Shown piece by piece: positions 1-12,061 of a DNA stretch of 53,552 bases. The first letter of the stretch is position 1. Each line of letters opens with the position of its first letter. The position numbers were made by a program, and so were the translations under genes. Origin of the DNA: Nemertoderma westbladi. Taxonomy: Eukaryota; Xenacoelomorpha; Nemertodermatida; Nemertodermatidae. Below the pieces are notes generated by a model, which searched no databases, was not told where the DNA came from, and worked only from the letters and a program-made list of their open reading frames with translations. The stretch spans positions 1 to 53,552 of the forward strand of contig JAUCBJ010008468.1 of the NCBI GenBank assembly GCA_032718475.1, given 5' to 3'.

Positions 1-2
1 TA

Positions 3-1973
3 TTTGGGGCCTGTCTCTGCGCCCTTAACAAAAAGGGGGGAGGTCTGCGTCCAATTGCTGTCGGCAATACATTCCGGCGCTTGGTGACAAAAACTGGCAT
101 TAAACCCCTATCAGAAGTTCTTGGAGCTGAACTAAGGCCCACACAGCTAGGTTATGGAACCAAGGGTGGTTGTGAGGCAGCTGTGCATGCGACCCGGCAA
201 TATATCAATGGCACTAAGGAACAGAAGGTGGTACTGAAAATCGACATGAAGAATGCATTTAACAGTATGCGTCGTGATGTTTTCCTGAAGGCAGCTCGTG
301 ATCGTTTGCCAAGTATTTACCCCCTTGTGTGGCAGGCTTAGTCCACACCTACAGTCCTTATTTTCGGAGATCACATCATCGAATCGGCCACTGGTATGCA
401 ACAGGGTGATCCTAGTGGCCCTCTTCTCTTCGCGGTGGGAGAGGAGCCTGTCACCAAACTTGTTGGTTCAGAGCTGAATATCTGGTTTCTTGACGATGGT
501 ACGGTAGGTGGTACTACAGAGAGTGTTCTTTCGGATGTCGTGGCAATAATACCAGAGCTAGCGAAGATTGGTCTAATAGTTAACGATGCAAAGTGTGAAT
601 TGATACTACTCAACCATACACCAGAAGCCGCTACTGAGACAATCCACAAGTTCAGTCAGCTCCTCCCTAATATTAGGGTCCTAAACAAGGTGGACCAGGT
701 CCTTCTAGGAGCTCCCCTTACACGGGATGCTATTGAACCAGCTATCCAATCAAAGCTCAAGTCTCTCGAGGTGATGGTTGATCGGCTGGTACATTTTGAT
801 GCACATCAAGGCTTCACCTTACTCAAGAATTGTCTGGCAGTCCCCCGGCTACAGTACACTCTGCGCACATCACCCACATTCAACAACACTGGTGACTTGC
901 AGGAATTTGATACAGTTGTCCAAGATGCCCTTTCTAGTATCACCAATGTTAACTTTCATGCAAAATCCAGTACCCAGGGATCACTACCAGTCAGTCTCGG
1001 GGGACTTGGGATCCGTAAGTTGGAAGATCTGGCACTGCCTAGTTATATTTCCTCTCTTCATTCCACCGATATCCTCGTTAACTCCGTCCTCTCTAACACA
1101 TTTGGACTGGAGCCATCGTGTGATTTGGCAGGAGCCGTCAAGGCATGGAGGGAGAAGTTCTCTTCAGTTGAGGAACCCAGTGGGGCAGCCAGGAATAACC
1201 AGAAAGCGTGGGACACTATCTCTGCGACTATAACACAGAGAGACCTGTTTGCCAAAGCGGATCAGGTCGAAACAGCACGCCTGGCTGCAGCAGCGCAAGT
1301 GCAGAGTGGGCTTTGGCTTCATGCGAGCCCTATTCCATCTTTAGGGTCGAATTTGGATCCGGAAGCTCTTCGAATTGGTATAGCACAGAGAGTTGGTGCA
1401 CCTATCTGCCATAAACACACCTGCAAGTGTGGCAAGGAAGTGGATATTCTTGGGCACCATGCACTGTCCTGCCGAAACAGCATGGGTAGGTTCCCACGTC
1501 ATGCAGCTCTCAACGATGTGCTGAAACGTTCACTGAGCAGAGCTGGTCTACCATCTGTCCTGGAACCTACTGGGTTGGATAGGGGAGATGGGAAACGTCC
1601 TGATGGTATGACCATCTACCCCTACTCGAAAGGCCGGTGCCTGGTATGGGATGCTACATGTGTGGATACCTTTGCCCCATCCCACATCATTCGCTCTGCC
1701 ATTGAGCCATCCTCAGCATCAGCAGCAGCGGAGGAGCTAAAGCGTGTGAAATACCGCAATTTGGGTCAGCAGTACCAATTCGAACCCCTGGCCTTCGAGA
1801 CCACAGGAGTATTCGGTCCATCCACCATCAGCGTGTTAAAAGATCTTGGCCGAAGACTCATAGCGGAGTCAGGAGACCCACGCGAGAGCTTGTGGCTGAA
1901 GCAACGCATCGGGATAGCCATAGTGAGGGGGAATGCCCTTTGTGTTCGGGGTTCAATCAGCGCTGTGGAATAG
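3..1973 (+). pseudogene. Non-LTR retrotransposon pol, 3' part: reverse transcriptase + CCHC + restriction-like endonuclease
   Basis: The reading frame enters from outside the window and runs to a TAG at 1971-1973. RT motifs follow in order: GLRPIAVG (about nt 48), KIDMKNAFN (motif A, catalytic Asp), MQQGDPSGP (motif B, about 394), FLDDG (motif C, about 488). A Cys/His knuckle (HTCKCG...HHALSC, nt 1417-1473) and then RPDG...WDATCVD (about 1598-1670) fit the PD-D-x-T active site of a restriction-like endonuclease, as in R2/NeSL/Hero-type elements. One in-frame TAG at 339-341 breaks the frame; in the relative at 34014-36161 the aligned residue is Tyr, so this is probably a simple nonsense mutation. 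Family placement is by motif order only. The product would nick target DNA and prime reverse transcription there. Confidence 0.8.
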
Positions 1974-2190
1974 AGTTATTCTCGCCGAGGTAAAGGGAGT
2001 AGATCAAAGATTCGTCGAGGTAAAGGGAGTAGATCAAGGAGTCGTGGAGGAAAGGGGAAGAAGAAAGGAAGATGAAAAGAGAGGAAGATCGAAGGGGTGT
2101 GGGAAGAAAGGAGTGGGAAAGTCGATATCTAATCAATTCGATGTTGCAGCTGGATGGAAGAAGTTGATGAGAGGAAAATAAACAGTTGGA
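1974..2190 (+). other. 3' UTR of the first non-LTR element
   Basis: Purine-rich sequence directly after the stop codon. A unit of about 33 bp built on GAGGTAAAGGGAGTAGATCA is present twice (from about 1986 and 2019). An AATAAA occurs at about 2177. The end of the element is probably near 2190, where composition turns AT-rich; no clear poly(A) tail or target duplication is visible. Confidence 0.4.
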
Positions 2191-2276
2191 ATGTCATTAC
2201 AGTACTTTAGGTTAATATGAGTGTTTATCTTGTCTGTAAATTCAAATATAATTTTTAAGAATATATTACTTCGGTT

Positions 2277-3072
2277 CGGATTTTTGAACACGTTTTAGAA
2301 CGAATCCATGCGTTTTAAATAGAATCCAGATTTTTCTAAAAAATGTTCTAGAACAAAAAATATTCGTCATAGAACATATTTTTTTAAAAACAGTATAGCT
2401 AACATGTTCTGGAACATTTTCTATACAGATAGTAATATAAGAACTATCTACTACAAAATATAGCTTCTACAAAGGATGTCGGAGTCGGAACCAGTGTTGA
2501 AATTACTATAGCTAAACCTATCTAACGCCCGTGGCCACATTTTTGGATTTTTAACTGTACTTTTATACTAGCTAGTGTTTTCACTTTTTGTTGTTTTAAA
2601 TGTTCTAGAACATGTAAGTTATTGATTAAAATATGATGTTTTTCTATGGTAGCTAGTATTTTTAACGTAGCTATTGTTTAAAAAAATTTACTAGCTATAT
2701 TGAAAGGCATTACTATGTTATGGGAGGCATTACTATGGTATGTATAAGCAAAAATTGAAAATTTTTTCGATTGATTTAAATAATTGTTTCCGTGCATGTA
2801 ACTATATCATAAAAAGTCAAAATCAGAAGACAGAATGAGTGATTTCAACGGACAAGAAAAACCGACTCCTACAGTACTTCCTTCTATAAATATTTTATAG
2901 TAGCTAGTTCTTATTTCTATTTGTATAGAAAATGTTGCAGAACATGTTAACTATTCTTTTTTAAAAATATTATGTTCTGGAACAAATATTTTTTGTTCTA
3001 GAACATTTTTTAGAAAAAATTTGGATTCTATTTAAAACGCATGGAATCGTTTTACAACGTGTATAAAAATGA
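2277..3072. repeat. Foldback-like inverted repeat, about 200-bp arms
   Basis: The left arm (about 2277-2495) and right arm (about 2862-3072) are imperfect reverse complements. The left has ACGAATCCATGCGTTTTAAA and the right TTTAAAACGCATGGAATCGT, and both continue through matching TTCTAGAAC blocks and a CGGAGTCGG / CCGACTCC pair near the inner ends. The core of about 370 bp has no ORF. This resembles a MITE or foldback element; no transposase is present and no target duplication was identified. Confidence 0.6.
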
Positions 3073-3257
3073 AAGGCACTACTACAGTATGTGTGCCCAT
3101 GACCGGAATTTTTTTTGTAGTTGCTAGTTTTTGCTATACTTTTTTTTAATGTTCTGTCATATTAGCTATAATTTTGTAAAAAAAAATGTTCTAGAACAAA
3201 TATTTTTCTTCTAGAACAACAAATGATGAGTACAGAAAATGTCATATTAAAATTTTC

Positions 3258-4990
3258 AATGTTATGGGTACCCACTTTTTAAACAAATTGTTTCATATGA
3301 AAATGGCTTTTATCATGAGGTTTTTTGTTCTAGAACAAATATTTAACTTTCTGCCTGTACGATGGTAGCTAGTAATTTTGATTTTGTGTTAGCTAGTACT
3401 TTTTATTAGCTAGTTAAAAAAAATTTAATTGAAAAATTGAAAAAAAATTTACCACGTTTTTTCTTGTAAAAATGTATTTTATTACAGTATTATGAGGTTT
3501 TTTTTATCTAGAACAAATATTTGACCTTCTGACAGTAAGATGGTAGCTAGTACTTTTGATTTTGTGTTAGCTAGTACTATTTATTAGCTAGTAAATGTAA
3601 GATATACCGGTAATTTAATTCTCAATTATATATTTGCATGGAATAATTTATGAGTCATAGTGTAGCTAGTAATTGTTATTTGATAGTCAAAGTAGCTAGT
3701 AATTATTCACTAGCTAGTTTTTATACAAAATATAGGCGGATGTAAAAATAGAGATTTTACTTATTTTACTTATTTAGGCCTATTTTACTTATTACTAGAT
3801 TTATTTATCTTTTTATTAGTCATTTCGAGAATATTGATGATATGTAAATTGTCTAAATAAAAGGGGCACTACAAAATTTCTTTTGTAATTTTAAGATCAC
3901 TAGCTACCTTTAAAAGCACTACCGGTTGCTACCATAATAAAAATAATAGGAAACCTCTCTCAGAAGGTGCAATTTATGTTCTAGAACGAAAAACATCATG
4001 ATAATATCCAATAACATGGTAAAAAAATTGATCAAAAATTAGGTACCAAAAATTTGGTTTTGTAATTTTAAAAATAGTAGCTACCTAAAAGAAATCACTA
4101 GCTACCATAAAAAACAATAGCTAACGACTAACAGAAGATGACATTAATGTTCTAAAACAAAAAACCTCAAGATAATAGCCATTAACATTGTCAAATAAAT
4201 GGTCAAGAAGTGGGTACCCATAACACCTATCATCAATATATTCTCGAAATGGTCAATAAAAAGATAAATAAGGTTCCACCTTGGTGTAGTGGTTGCATTG
4301 AATTCACATCTCCCGTAGGTCGTGGGTTCGATCCTCACATGGGCCAGGGCAGTTTTCGTTTCGGCACGAATGCTTTAAAGGAACCAGCCAGGGCGCATCT
4401 CTGCCTTGCATCCTTAAGTGGTAGCTAAATGAGTACTGGAGTTTCCTCTGGGGAGTAAAGTTCTGGGGGGACCGCACTGGAAATAAGTCGTCAGACTTTG
4501 TGCGTAATCCCTGGCCTAGCGGCCGAAGAAAATTTACTTTTACTTTACTTTATAAATCTATAAATTTTTTGGTTGCCCTGGAAAAGATCAAGAAAATATT
4601 GTTATTAAACACGATAAACTAGTCCTTTAAGCAACGGTAGAGTTTTGACTGAGTATAATAAAAATGTATAAAATTTACATTTCTCAATAGTAAAAACTGT
4701 ATTTTGACATCTGACTATATTTTGTATAAAAAACTAGCTACCGGTAATGAATAAATACTAGCTAGCCCTACTTTGACTATCAAATAAAAATTACTAGCTA
4801 CAGTACCATAAGAGTCATAAATTTTTCCAGGCAAAATATATAATTGAGAATTGAATTATATTTTAAATTTTATTACTAGCTAATAAATAGTACTAGCTAA
4901 CACAAAATCAAAATTACTAGCTACCATCTTACTGTCAGACATTCAGAAGGTCAAATATTTGTTCTAGAAATAAAAAACATTGTAGAAAGC
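3258..4990. repeat. Second, complex inverted-repeat block (foldback-like)
   Basis: Several nested inverted matches are visible: 3258-3345 against 4145-4230 (GTTATGGGTACCCAC / GTGGGTACCCATAAC), 3330-3420 against 4880-4975 (ATGGTAGCTAGTAAT / ATTACTAGCTACCAT), 3630-3735 against 4702-4835, and 3800-3845 against 4226-4270. A direct duplication of roughly 175 bp lies at 3885-4035 and 4055-4200. The tetranucleotide CTAG and AGCTAGT are strongly over-represented. No coding capacity. The right arm is interrupted by the SINE at 4272-4556. Confidence 0.55.
4272..4556 (+). mobile_element. tRNA-derived SINE
   Basis: The head carries a good pol III A box, TGGTGTAGTGG (4282-4292), and a near-perfect B box, GGTTCGATCCT (4325-4335), at tRNA-like spacing. 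It is followed by a unique body of about 200 bp and a short microsatellite tail of ACTTT units. It is transcribed by RNA polymerase III in such families and mobilised by a LINE partner. It sits in the right arm of the inverted-repeat block, so it inserted after that block formed. The parent tRNA and family name were not identified. Confidence 0.75.
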
Positions 4991-5059
4991 ATTTTTACGG
5001 ACAAAACTGAATTTCTCCTCATACAAAATCGTTTTGGTGCACAAATAGATCCGTCAAAA

Positions 5060-6111
5060 ATCAGGATAGGCGATGATATAATTCAGACAACAGTGCAAGG
5101 GATATTGATTTTGAGATAGACTCGCACCTAACTTTCGCTAAGCAAATTAATAAATGCGTTCGGGAGGCGTTTTTTCACTTACGCAACTTAGCTAAAATTA
5201 AACGGTACCTCTCCCAGCATGATTTAGAATTACTAATCCATGCATTAATTATCAACAAGATTGATAACAACAACGCGTTGTTCTATGGAGTTCCATCTAC
5301 TCTTATTAGGAAGTTGCAACTCGTTCAGAATTCAGCTGCGCGGCTACTGACGCGAACGAAAAGAAGAGATCACATCACTCCAATCCTGAAGCGATTCCAT
5401 TGGTTACCCGTAAAGCGCAGAGTAGAATATAAGCTAGCATTGCTAACCTATAAGTGCCTCAATGGGTTAGCTCAAGTTATCTAAACGAACTCCTAATCTC
5501 ATATAGACTCTGACGTGATCTTCGCTCGAATAGTGCTGGTCTTCTCGTGGTACCGCGATTCCGTTGCGGCACCTACTGTCTGGAACTCTATCCCCCAGTC
5601 AGTTAGAGACTTAGAGAGGCACCTACTCTCTGGAACTCTATCCCCCAGTCAGTTAGAGAGGCACTTACTCTCTGGAACTCTATCCCCCAGTCAGTTAGAG
5701 AGACACCTACTGTCTGGAACTCTATCCCCCAGTCAGTTAGAGAGGCACCTACTGTCTGGAACTCTATCCCCCAGTCAGTTAGAGAGGCACTTACTCTCTG
5801 GAACTCTATCCCCCAGTCAGTTAGAGAGACACCTACTGTCTGGAACTCTATCCCCCAGTCAGTTAGAGAGGCACTTACTCTCTGGAACTCTATCCCCCAG
5901 TCAGTTAGAGAAACACCTACTGTCTGGAACTCTATCCCCCAGTCAGTTAGAGAGGCACTTACTCTCTGGAACTCTATCCCCCAGTCAGTTAGAGAGACAC
6001 CTACTGTCTGGAACTCTATCCCCCAGTCAGTTAGAGAGCCACCCTCATTGGACACGTTTAAAAATAAATAGGCTAAAGACGTTCCTATTCAGAGCAGAAT
6101 ATGGTGAATAA
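5060..6111 (+). pseudogene. CR1/L2-like reverse transcriptase, C-terminal end, with internal minisatellite
   Basis: The conceptual translation around 5110-5484 contains LQLVQNSAARLLTRTKRRDH and FHWLPVKRRVEYK, the hallmark C-terminal region of CR1/L2/jockey-type RTs. After a stop at 5482-5484 the family's terminal motif (AAPTVWNSIPQSVRD, about 5564) appears, and the final Phe-Lys/Arg-Leu-Lys-Thr-type end lies near 6060-6108. Between them a 42-bp stretch encoding the Trp-Asn-Ser-Ile-Pro region has been amplified about 11 times. The element is 5' truncated and dead. The 3' UTR follows 6111, but no clear 3' repeat was seen. Confidence 0.7.
5569..6042 (+). repeat. 42-bp minisatellite inside the RT gene, about 11 copies
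   Basis: The unit contains CTGGAACTCTATCCCCCAGT. Two unit subtypes (CACCTACTGTC and CACTTACTCTC) tend to alternate, which suggests growth by two-unit steps. Because 42 is a multiple of 3, all frames stay open through the array; this explains the long repetitive ORFs on both strands, which are not genes. Confidence 0.9.
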
Positions 6112-6640
6112 ACTTGTAGGACCATCAATTATTTCACTTTACTTATAATGTTGACTCTTAACCTTATTAGTACCGGGCTATAAAATGTTGTACAAATACC
6201 GGGGGGGTCATATTGACCCCTCCCTCTAAAATTTTCAAATTTTTACGAAAACGTCTGATATTTTATTTGTACGTAGATATCACTAGTCTGGATCCGACCG
6301 AAAAAAAAATTTTCAAAAAAATGTACTGGGGTGGTTATATTGCAGCACCAAAATTACAAGTAGTGCACAATTTTCACAAAATTTGAAAGTTACATTTTTC
6401 GGCTAATTGTTTTTCAATACAGGTTTTCTGGGGCGCAAAATACATTGGAAAATATTTAAAAATGATATGATTACTATAAATGGCTGTTTAGTCCTCTCTG
6501 CGTAGGAAAAAATGAAAAAAACAAGTAACCAGCAATTTTCAGTTAGAACACAACATTTTTAATTCACTTATACGATTCTATAATTTCACATTTTCAGGTT
6601 TTCTAGGACGCTGATTCTAATGGAATACATTTCTAATATG
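6112..6640. other. Non-coding AT-rich stretch
   Basis: No ORF, RNA gene or clear repeat boundary. A segment at 6205-6235 (GGTCATATTGACCCCTCCC) has a close relative at 8274-8300 (AGTCATATTGATCCCCTCCC), so flanking pieces of one repeat family probably lie on both sides of 6640-8270. Confidence 0.3.
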
Positions 6641-7500
6641 CCAGATCAATGCTACTTGTATTTTTCGGCGTAATTTGGCAAATTTTGGTACTGGCACCAA
6701 ATTTCGTACCCATCACCAAAAAGTACAAGTTTGCGATGTCCAGTGCTGTTTTTATTGATTCCATCGGATTCAGGACCCTCATAAACCCGTATAACGCTAG
6801 AAACAAGATGATACTATCTACTGATCAATTTGCTTATTTTATTTAAATTTGGTGCTGGCACAACAATTTTCACCCACCGGTGAAAAATACAAGTTTGAAA
6901 ACTCTTATGAAAATTTTCTGATTCCATTGAATTCAGAACCTTCACAAACCCGTAAAACAAGGTGACACAATCAATTGATATATTTCATGGTTTTCAAAAT
7001 TTGGTGCTAGCTTCACATTTTGCACCCACTTCCGAAAAATACAAGTTTGAGATGTCTAGTTCGATAATTATATATTCCATTGAATTCAGAACAGCTATAA
7101 ACCTCTAAACCGCAAGAAATAAATTGTCACAAGCTATTTTATTTATTGAATGGATTTTCAAATTTTTCGTGCTAGCACCAAAATTTGCACACAGCACCGA
7201 AAAATACAAATTTGATACGCATATTAAATTTGATACGTATATATTCCATCGAAACCAGAACCCCAAAAAACCCCGATTGCGTAAATAACAAGTTTCAAAC
7301 AATCAATTTACAAAGTTGACATATTTCAAAATTTGGTGCTGGCACCAAAATTTGGCACCTGCCTAAAAAAACAAGTTTGACATTTCTAAATTAATTTATA
7401 TGAATTCCATCCAATTGCTAACACCAAAAAACCGGTGTAAATCAAAAATAGAGATGTTACAAATCATATTTAATGAAATGTAATTTTCAAAAAACGTCAC
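6640..7500. repeat. Degenerate tandem repeat, period about 155-165 bp, about 5 copies
   Basis: Landmarks recur in order: an AAATACAAGTTTGA-like block near 6722, 6884, 7037, 7200 and 7366, and AAATTTGGTGCT near 6845, 7000 and 7330. Between them a GATTCCATYGAATTCAGAAC-like block recurs. Copies are substantially diverged and have no consistent ORF. It could be an old satellite remnant. Confidence 0.6.
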
Positions 7501-7588
7501 AAATAAAGTGCCAAAATGTTAGCGAATTCAATTCCGCTAACCACCCCATAAAGTTGGGAAAGCGGTGCCTTTAAGCAATATTGGGGAG

Positions 7589-7617
7589 TACGAGGTTGAT
7601 TGCCAATCAACCTCGTA
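7589..7617. repeat. Perfect palindrome with one-base centre
   Basis: TACGAGGTTGATTG (7589-7602) is exactly mirrored by CAATCAACCTCGTA (7604-7617), a 14-bp stem around a single C. After a small internal mismatch the pairing resumes with TTGGGG (7581-7586) and CCCCAA (7621-7626). As DNA it could extrude a cruciform; as RNA it would be a very strong hairpin. Confidence 0.9.
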
Positions 7618-7625
7618 TCACCCCA

Positions 7626-8520
7626 ATAAACGGGGACGACAAGCCCCAAAGGGCCGCACACAATGGGGGTCAGAGGTTACACCTCCGGGAGAGGGAAAGT
7701 GACAGTAGCGGGGGGGGGGGGGGGGGGAAACACTCCCAGAGAGACGGGAGGCGAGAATTAGGTTACTAGCCAATGGGGGGCAAGCATCCGCTGAGTAATA
7801 GGGCCAACCTAGTGCAGTATATTACCTGTTGATGTATCTCATTTGTTCAGTTAGCTTACTCAGTTCAGTTAGGGCAGAACGGTAACTTTTATTACCGTCG
7901 CCGCCACCATCACCAATTATATTACCGGTATCTGCATTATACATCCTTCAACTGTGCTTTGTGCTTTACTCCTCTATATTTCATATATACATATCATATA
8001 CTACATATCAGTTAATAACATCAGAACTCTTTCAATCTAACAACAAACTCTTTCACACGGCGGGGACGCGTAAATAAAACAACCGGTCGGGATTCTCGGA
8101 TCCCGTCACACAAAAGTAGGGTTAAAAAATGGTGCTATAACTAGAAAACTACCCAATATTTTTGAAAACGGTTTTCACTACTAGGAAGACAATAGATCTT
8201 TAGGAAAAGTCATAAAATATCAGATTCCCAACTGCGTTTGTTTCAGAATTATAACAAGAAAACCGCGGAGGGTAGTCATATTGATCCCCTCCCCCGGGTT
8301 TAATAGGGTTAAGTTGTCAATGGCATGTAATGCATACCAGGACAGGCCCAATATTTCCAATTGGTGTTTTGTTTCAGCCTATGGAAGTAATTTCTGGGCT
8401 TCTAATTGGCTGCCCCCGGGTTTAATAGGGTTAAAAGCCATTTTCATATAAAAAAAACATAATAAAAAAATACGTCAAAAAGTGGGTACCCTTAACATTT
8501 ACCCATTTAAGAAGTTTCTG
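7626..8520. other. Non-coding stretch with an 18-G run and a duplicated 21-bp block
   Basis: GC-rich to about 7800, including 18 consecutive G at 7710-7727. It then turns AT-rich. CCCCGGGTTTAATAGGGTTA occurs twice (about 8296 and 8415), flanking about 100 bp. A fragment at 8480-8500 (AAGTGGGTACCCTTAAC) resembles the foldback block at 3258 and 4215. No gene is supported. Confidence 0.4.
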
Positions 8521-10545
8521 ACATTAACGGGCGGAATTATGAACAAAATGTAGCCACGGGCGCAACTATATGAACAAAATGTAGCCACGGGCGGAACTAT
8601 ATGAACAAAATGTAGCCATGAGCGGAACTATAAGAACAAAATGTAGCCATGGGCGGAACTATATGAACAAAATGTAGCCACGGGCGGAACTATATGAACA
8701 AAATGTAGCCACGGGCGGAACTATAAGAACAAAATGTAGCCAGGGGCGGAACTATAAGAACAAAATGTAGCCACGGGCGGAACTATAAGAACAAAATGTA
8801 GCCACTGGCGTAACTATAAGAACCAAATGTAGCCATGGGCGGAACTATAAGAACAAAATGTAGCCACGGGCGGAACTATAAGAACAAAATGTAGCCACAG
8901 GCGGAACTATAAGAACAAAATGTAGCCACGGGCGGAACTATAAGAACAAAATGTAGCCATGGGCAGAACTATAAGAACAAAATGTAGCCACGGGTGGAAC
9001 TATAAGAACAAAATGTAACCACGGGCGGAACTATAAGAACAAAATGTAGCCACGGGTGGAACTATAAGAACAAAATGTAGCCACGGGCGGAACTATAAGA
9101 ACAAAATATAGCCACAGGCGGAACTATAAGAACAAAATGTAGCTACGGGCGGAACCATAAGAACAAAATGTAGCCGTGGGCGGAACTATAAGAACAAAAT
9201 GTAGCCACGGGCAGAACTATGTGAACAAAATGTAGCCACGGGTGGAACTATAAAAATAAAATGTAGCTACGGGCGGAACTATAAGAACTTAATGTAGCCA
9301 CGGGCGGAACTATAAGAACAAAATGTAGCCACAGGCAGAACTATAATAGCAAAATGTAGCCACGGGCGGAACTATAATAACAAAATGTAGCCATGGGCAG
9401 AACTATAAGAACAAAATGTAGCCACGGGCGGAACTATATCAACAAAATGTAGCCACGGGCGGAACTATAAGAACAAAATGTAGCCACGGGGGGAACTATA
9501 AGAACAAAATGTAGCCACGGGCGGAACTATAAGAACAAAATGTAGCCAGGGGCGGAACTATATCAACAAAATGTAGCCACGGGCGGAACTATAGGAACAA
9601 ATTGTAGCCACGGGTGGAACTATGTGAACAAAATGTAGCCACGGGCGGAACTATAAGAACAAAATGTAGCCACGGGCGGAACTATAAGAACAAAATGTAG
9701 CCACAGGCGGAACTATAAGAACAAAATGTAGCCACGGGCGGAACTATAAGAACAAAATGTAGCCACGGGCGGAACTATAAGAACAAAATGTAGCCACGGG
9801 TGGAACTATAAGAACAAAATGTAACCACGGGCGGAACTATAAGAACAAAATGTAGCCACGGGCGGAACTATAAAAACAAAATGTAGCCACGGGCGGAACT
9901 ATAAGAACAAAATGTAGCCACGGGCGGAACTATAAGAACAAAATATAGCCACGGGCAGAACTATAAGAACAAAATATAGCCACGGGCGGAACTATAAGAA
10001 CAAAATGTAGCTATGGGCGGGACCATAAGAACAAAATGTAGCCGTGGGCGGAACTATAAGAACAAAATGTAGCCACGGATGGAACTATGTGAACAAAATG
10101 TAGCCACGGGCGGAACTATAAAAACGAAATTTAGCTACGGGCGGAACTATAAGAACTTAATGTAGCCACGGGCGGAACTATAAGAACAAAATGTAGCCAC
10201 GGGTGGAAGTATAATAGCAAAATGTAGCCACGGGCGGAACTATATCAATAAAATGTAGCCACGGGCGGAACTATAAGAACAAAATGTTGCCATGGGCGGA
10301 ACTATAAGAACAACATGTAGCCACGGGCGGAACTATAAGTACAACATGTAGCCACGGTCGGAATTATAAGAACAATATGTAGCCGCGGGTGGAACTATAA
10401 GAACAAAATGTAGCCACAGGCGGAACTATATGAACAATTGTTATATTTTTATATAATGATTTTAGATATTTCTTAAATGTAGCCACGGGCGGAATTATTG
10501 AACACAATGTAGCCACGGGCGGAACTATATGAACAAAATCACTCA
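8520..10545. repeat. 31-bp satellite array, about 65 copies
   Basis: The unit is built on GTAGCCACGGGCGGAACTAT plus AAGAACAAAAT. Most changes are single substitutions (CACGGGC/CATGGGC/CACAGGC; ATAAGAAC/ATATGAAC/ATATCAAC). Multi-unit blocks reappear, for example the GTAGCTACGGGCGGAACYATAAGAAC, GTAGCCGTGGGC, AAAATAAAATGTAGCTACGG order near 9130-9290 and again near 10010-10150, showing longer duplication steps. Near 10435-10480 a 40-bp AT-rich sequence interrupts before the last two units. No spacers of a CRISPR type exist. Confidence 0.95.
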
Positions 10546-12060
10546 TAGTGTCCTCTAATTTTGACTTTTTATGTTTAAGGGGGGGGTGGGGGGGGGGGGG
10601 GTGTGGGTGGTACACCATTTTCGGACAATTCTTCGATTTATCACTCTCAGCGTTTCAAAATTGTTTGGTTTTGGCTATAATTTGGAATATAGGTGCCTAA
10701 GATGCTAATTCTACATGATAGGGTAGAAAAAATTTTCTTTTTCGCTATTTAATATTAGTTAATACAAGTTAACAATAAAAAAAACTTGGTTGCGCTTAAA
10801 ACCCTAAGGCTTTTACAGTTTTGAATCTAATCACATGAAAGTTGTTTTATATGATAGATCATAGATGGGGCAACATAACTATCAGGCGGTTTGTTATAAA
10901 TAATATTAAATTTTATTAACAAATTATTTCGAAAAGTTGTCTGATACTTTAATGCAGGGTGGCTATCTATACACCCACAGAAAGTTTCAGACTAATTGCT
11001 CAAAATTTATAGATGTAGTAGGGTTTTGAAGTTGACAATATCATAAAAAAAAATATTTGGAGATAATCGACATAGTAATAGTAATTTCAATAGGATTCCC
11101 TAAATGGAAATTGTTATAACTTGAAAACTAAAAGAGCTATTAAATAGCGGTTTTCAGATTTGGAAACACCATTCAATGGTGTCAAACAAACAGACACGAT
11201 TTTCTTACAGTAAGTAAATCTGAAGATTTACAAAAAAAAGTATAATACATAGAAAGTTAGACTAGTAAATTACAAAATTGAATCTTTATTGGTAAATGCA
11301 TGCAGGGTTTGGTTTTAGTTGCTGTAATATATCATTAATATTATTAAGTAAAATATCGAATCTAAATAAGCTTTTAGGATAGGATAATATAATTTTACAA
11401 TTATCAGAGAGGCTTAGAAGAGCGAAGAGAAGATGATGGAGGTGACGCAGTCTATACAACACCTCGCATTAGATTATTAATATTTGTCTTGAAAATCCTT
11501 AGATTTGTTGCCTGACGCACAAAGGATGTGAGTTATAGATGCACGAAAACAAATATTAAAATCAATCCAAAATATTTTAAGTTTTTGCTTATACATACCA
11601 TTAGGAATACCGGATATTGTGGGGCGAACCACGAAAAAAATTGAGATTATTTAGAGACTTTCAGGCACCATACACCATAGTCTCCCCCCAGAGAGCTAAT
11701 ATGTCTAATCATTAAATGTCTTCCCATTTCTTTGCTTTTTTATTCAATTCAATCTGAAACTCGGGAGTACTAGACCATCAATGCGGAACGGTGTCATTCA
11801 AAAGGGGCTAACCCGCCTGCAGTAGAGTCTGCCGCTAGAGAACGATATGTCTGGATGTGAAATCCTTAACCCATTCCGTTATTTATGATCCGTCTTAGCT
11901 GAAACTCGTCAGATAATATTCTAGAACACATAGTATGTCTTTGCGGAATCGGTAATCGGTCTGCAGTTCTGCAGTCTGTCTGTAGAGGGTGTATGGAAAT
12001 ATAAACCTCAAATTTCCCTGATTTCCATTCGTTTCAGTTCATCGGCCTGATGCATTGCAG
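10546..12060. other. Non-coding AT-rich stretch
   Basis: A G-rich run (8 G, T, 14 G) lies at 10579-10601. The rest is AT-rich with stop codons in every frame; I see no ORF, tRNA or repeat boundary that can be defended. The last ~60 bp (to 12060) lead directly into the 19/21-bp satellite. Confidence 0.3.
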
Positions 12061-12061
12061 C

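Noticed and set aside
8520-10545. CRISPR-like array
   Set aside because: Repeats are directly contiguous with no unique spacers, in an animal retroelement context.
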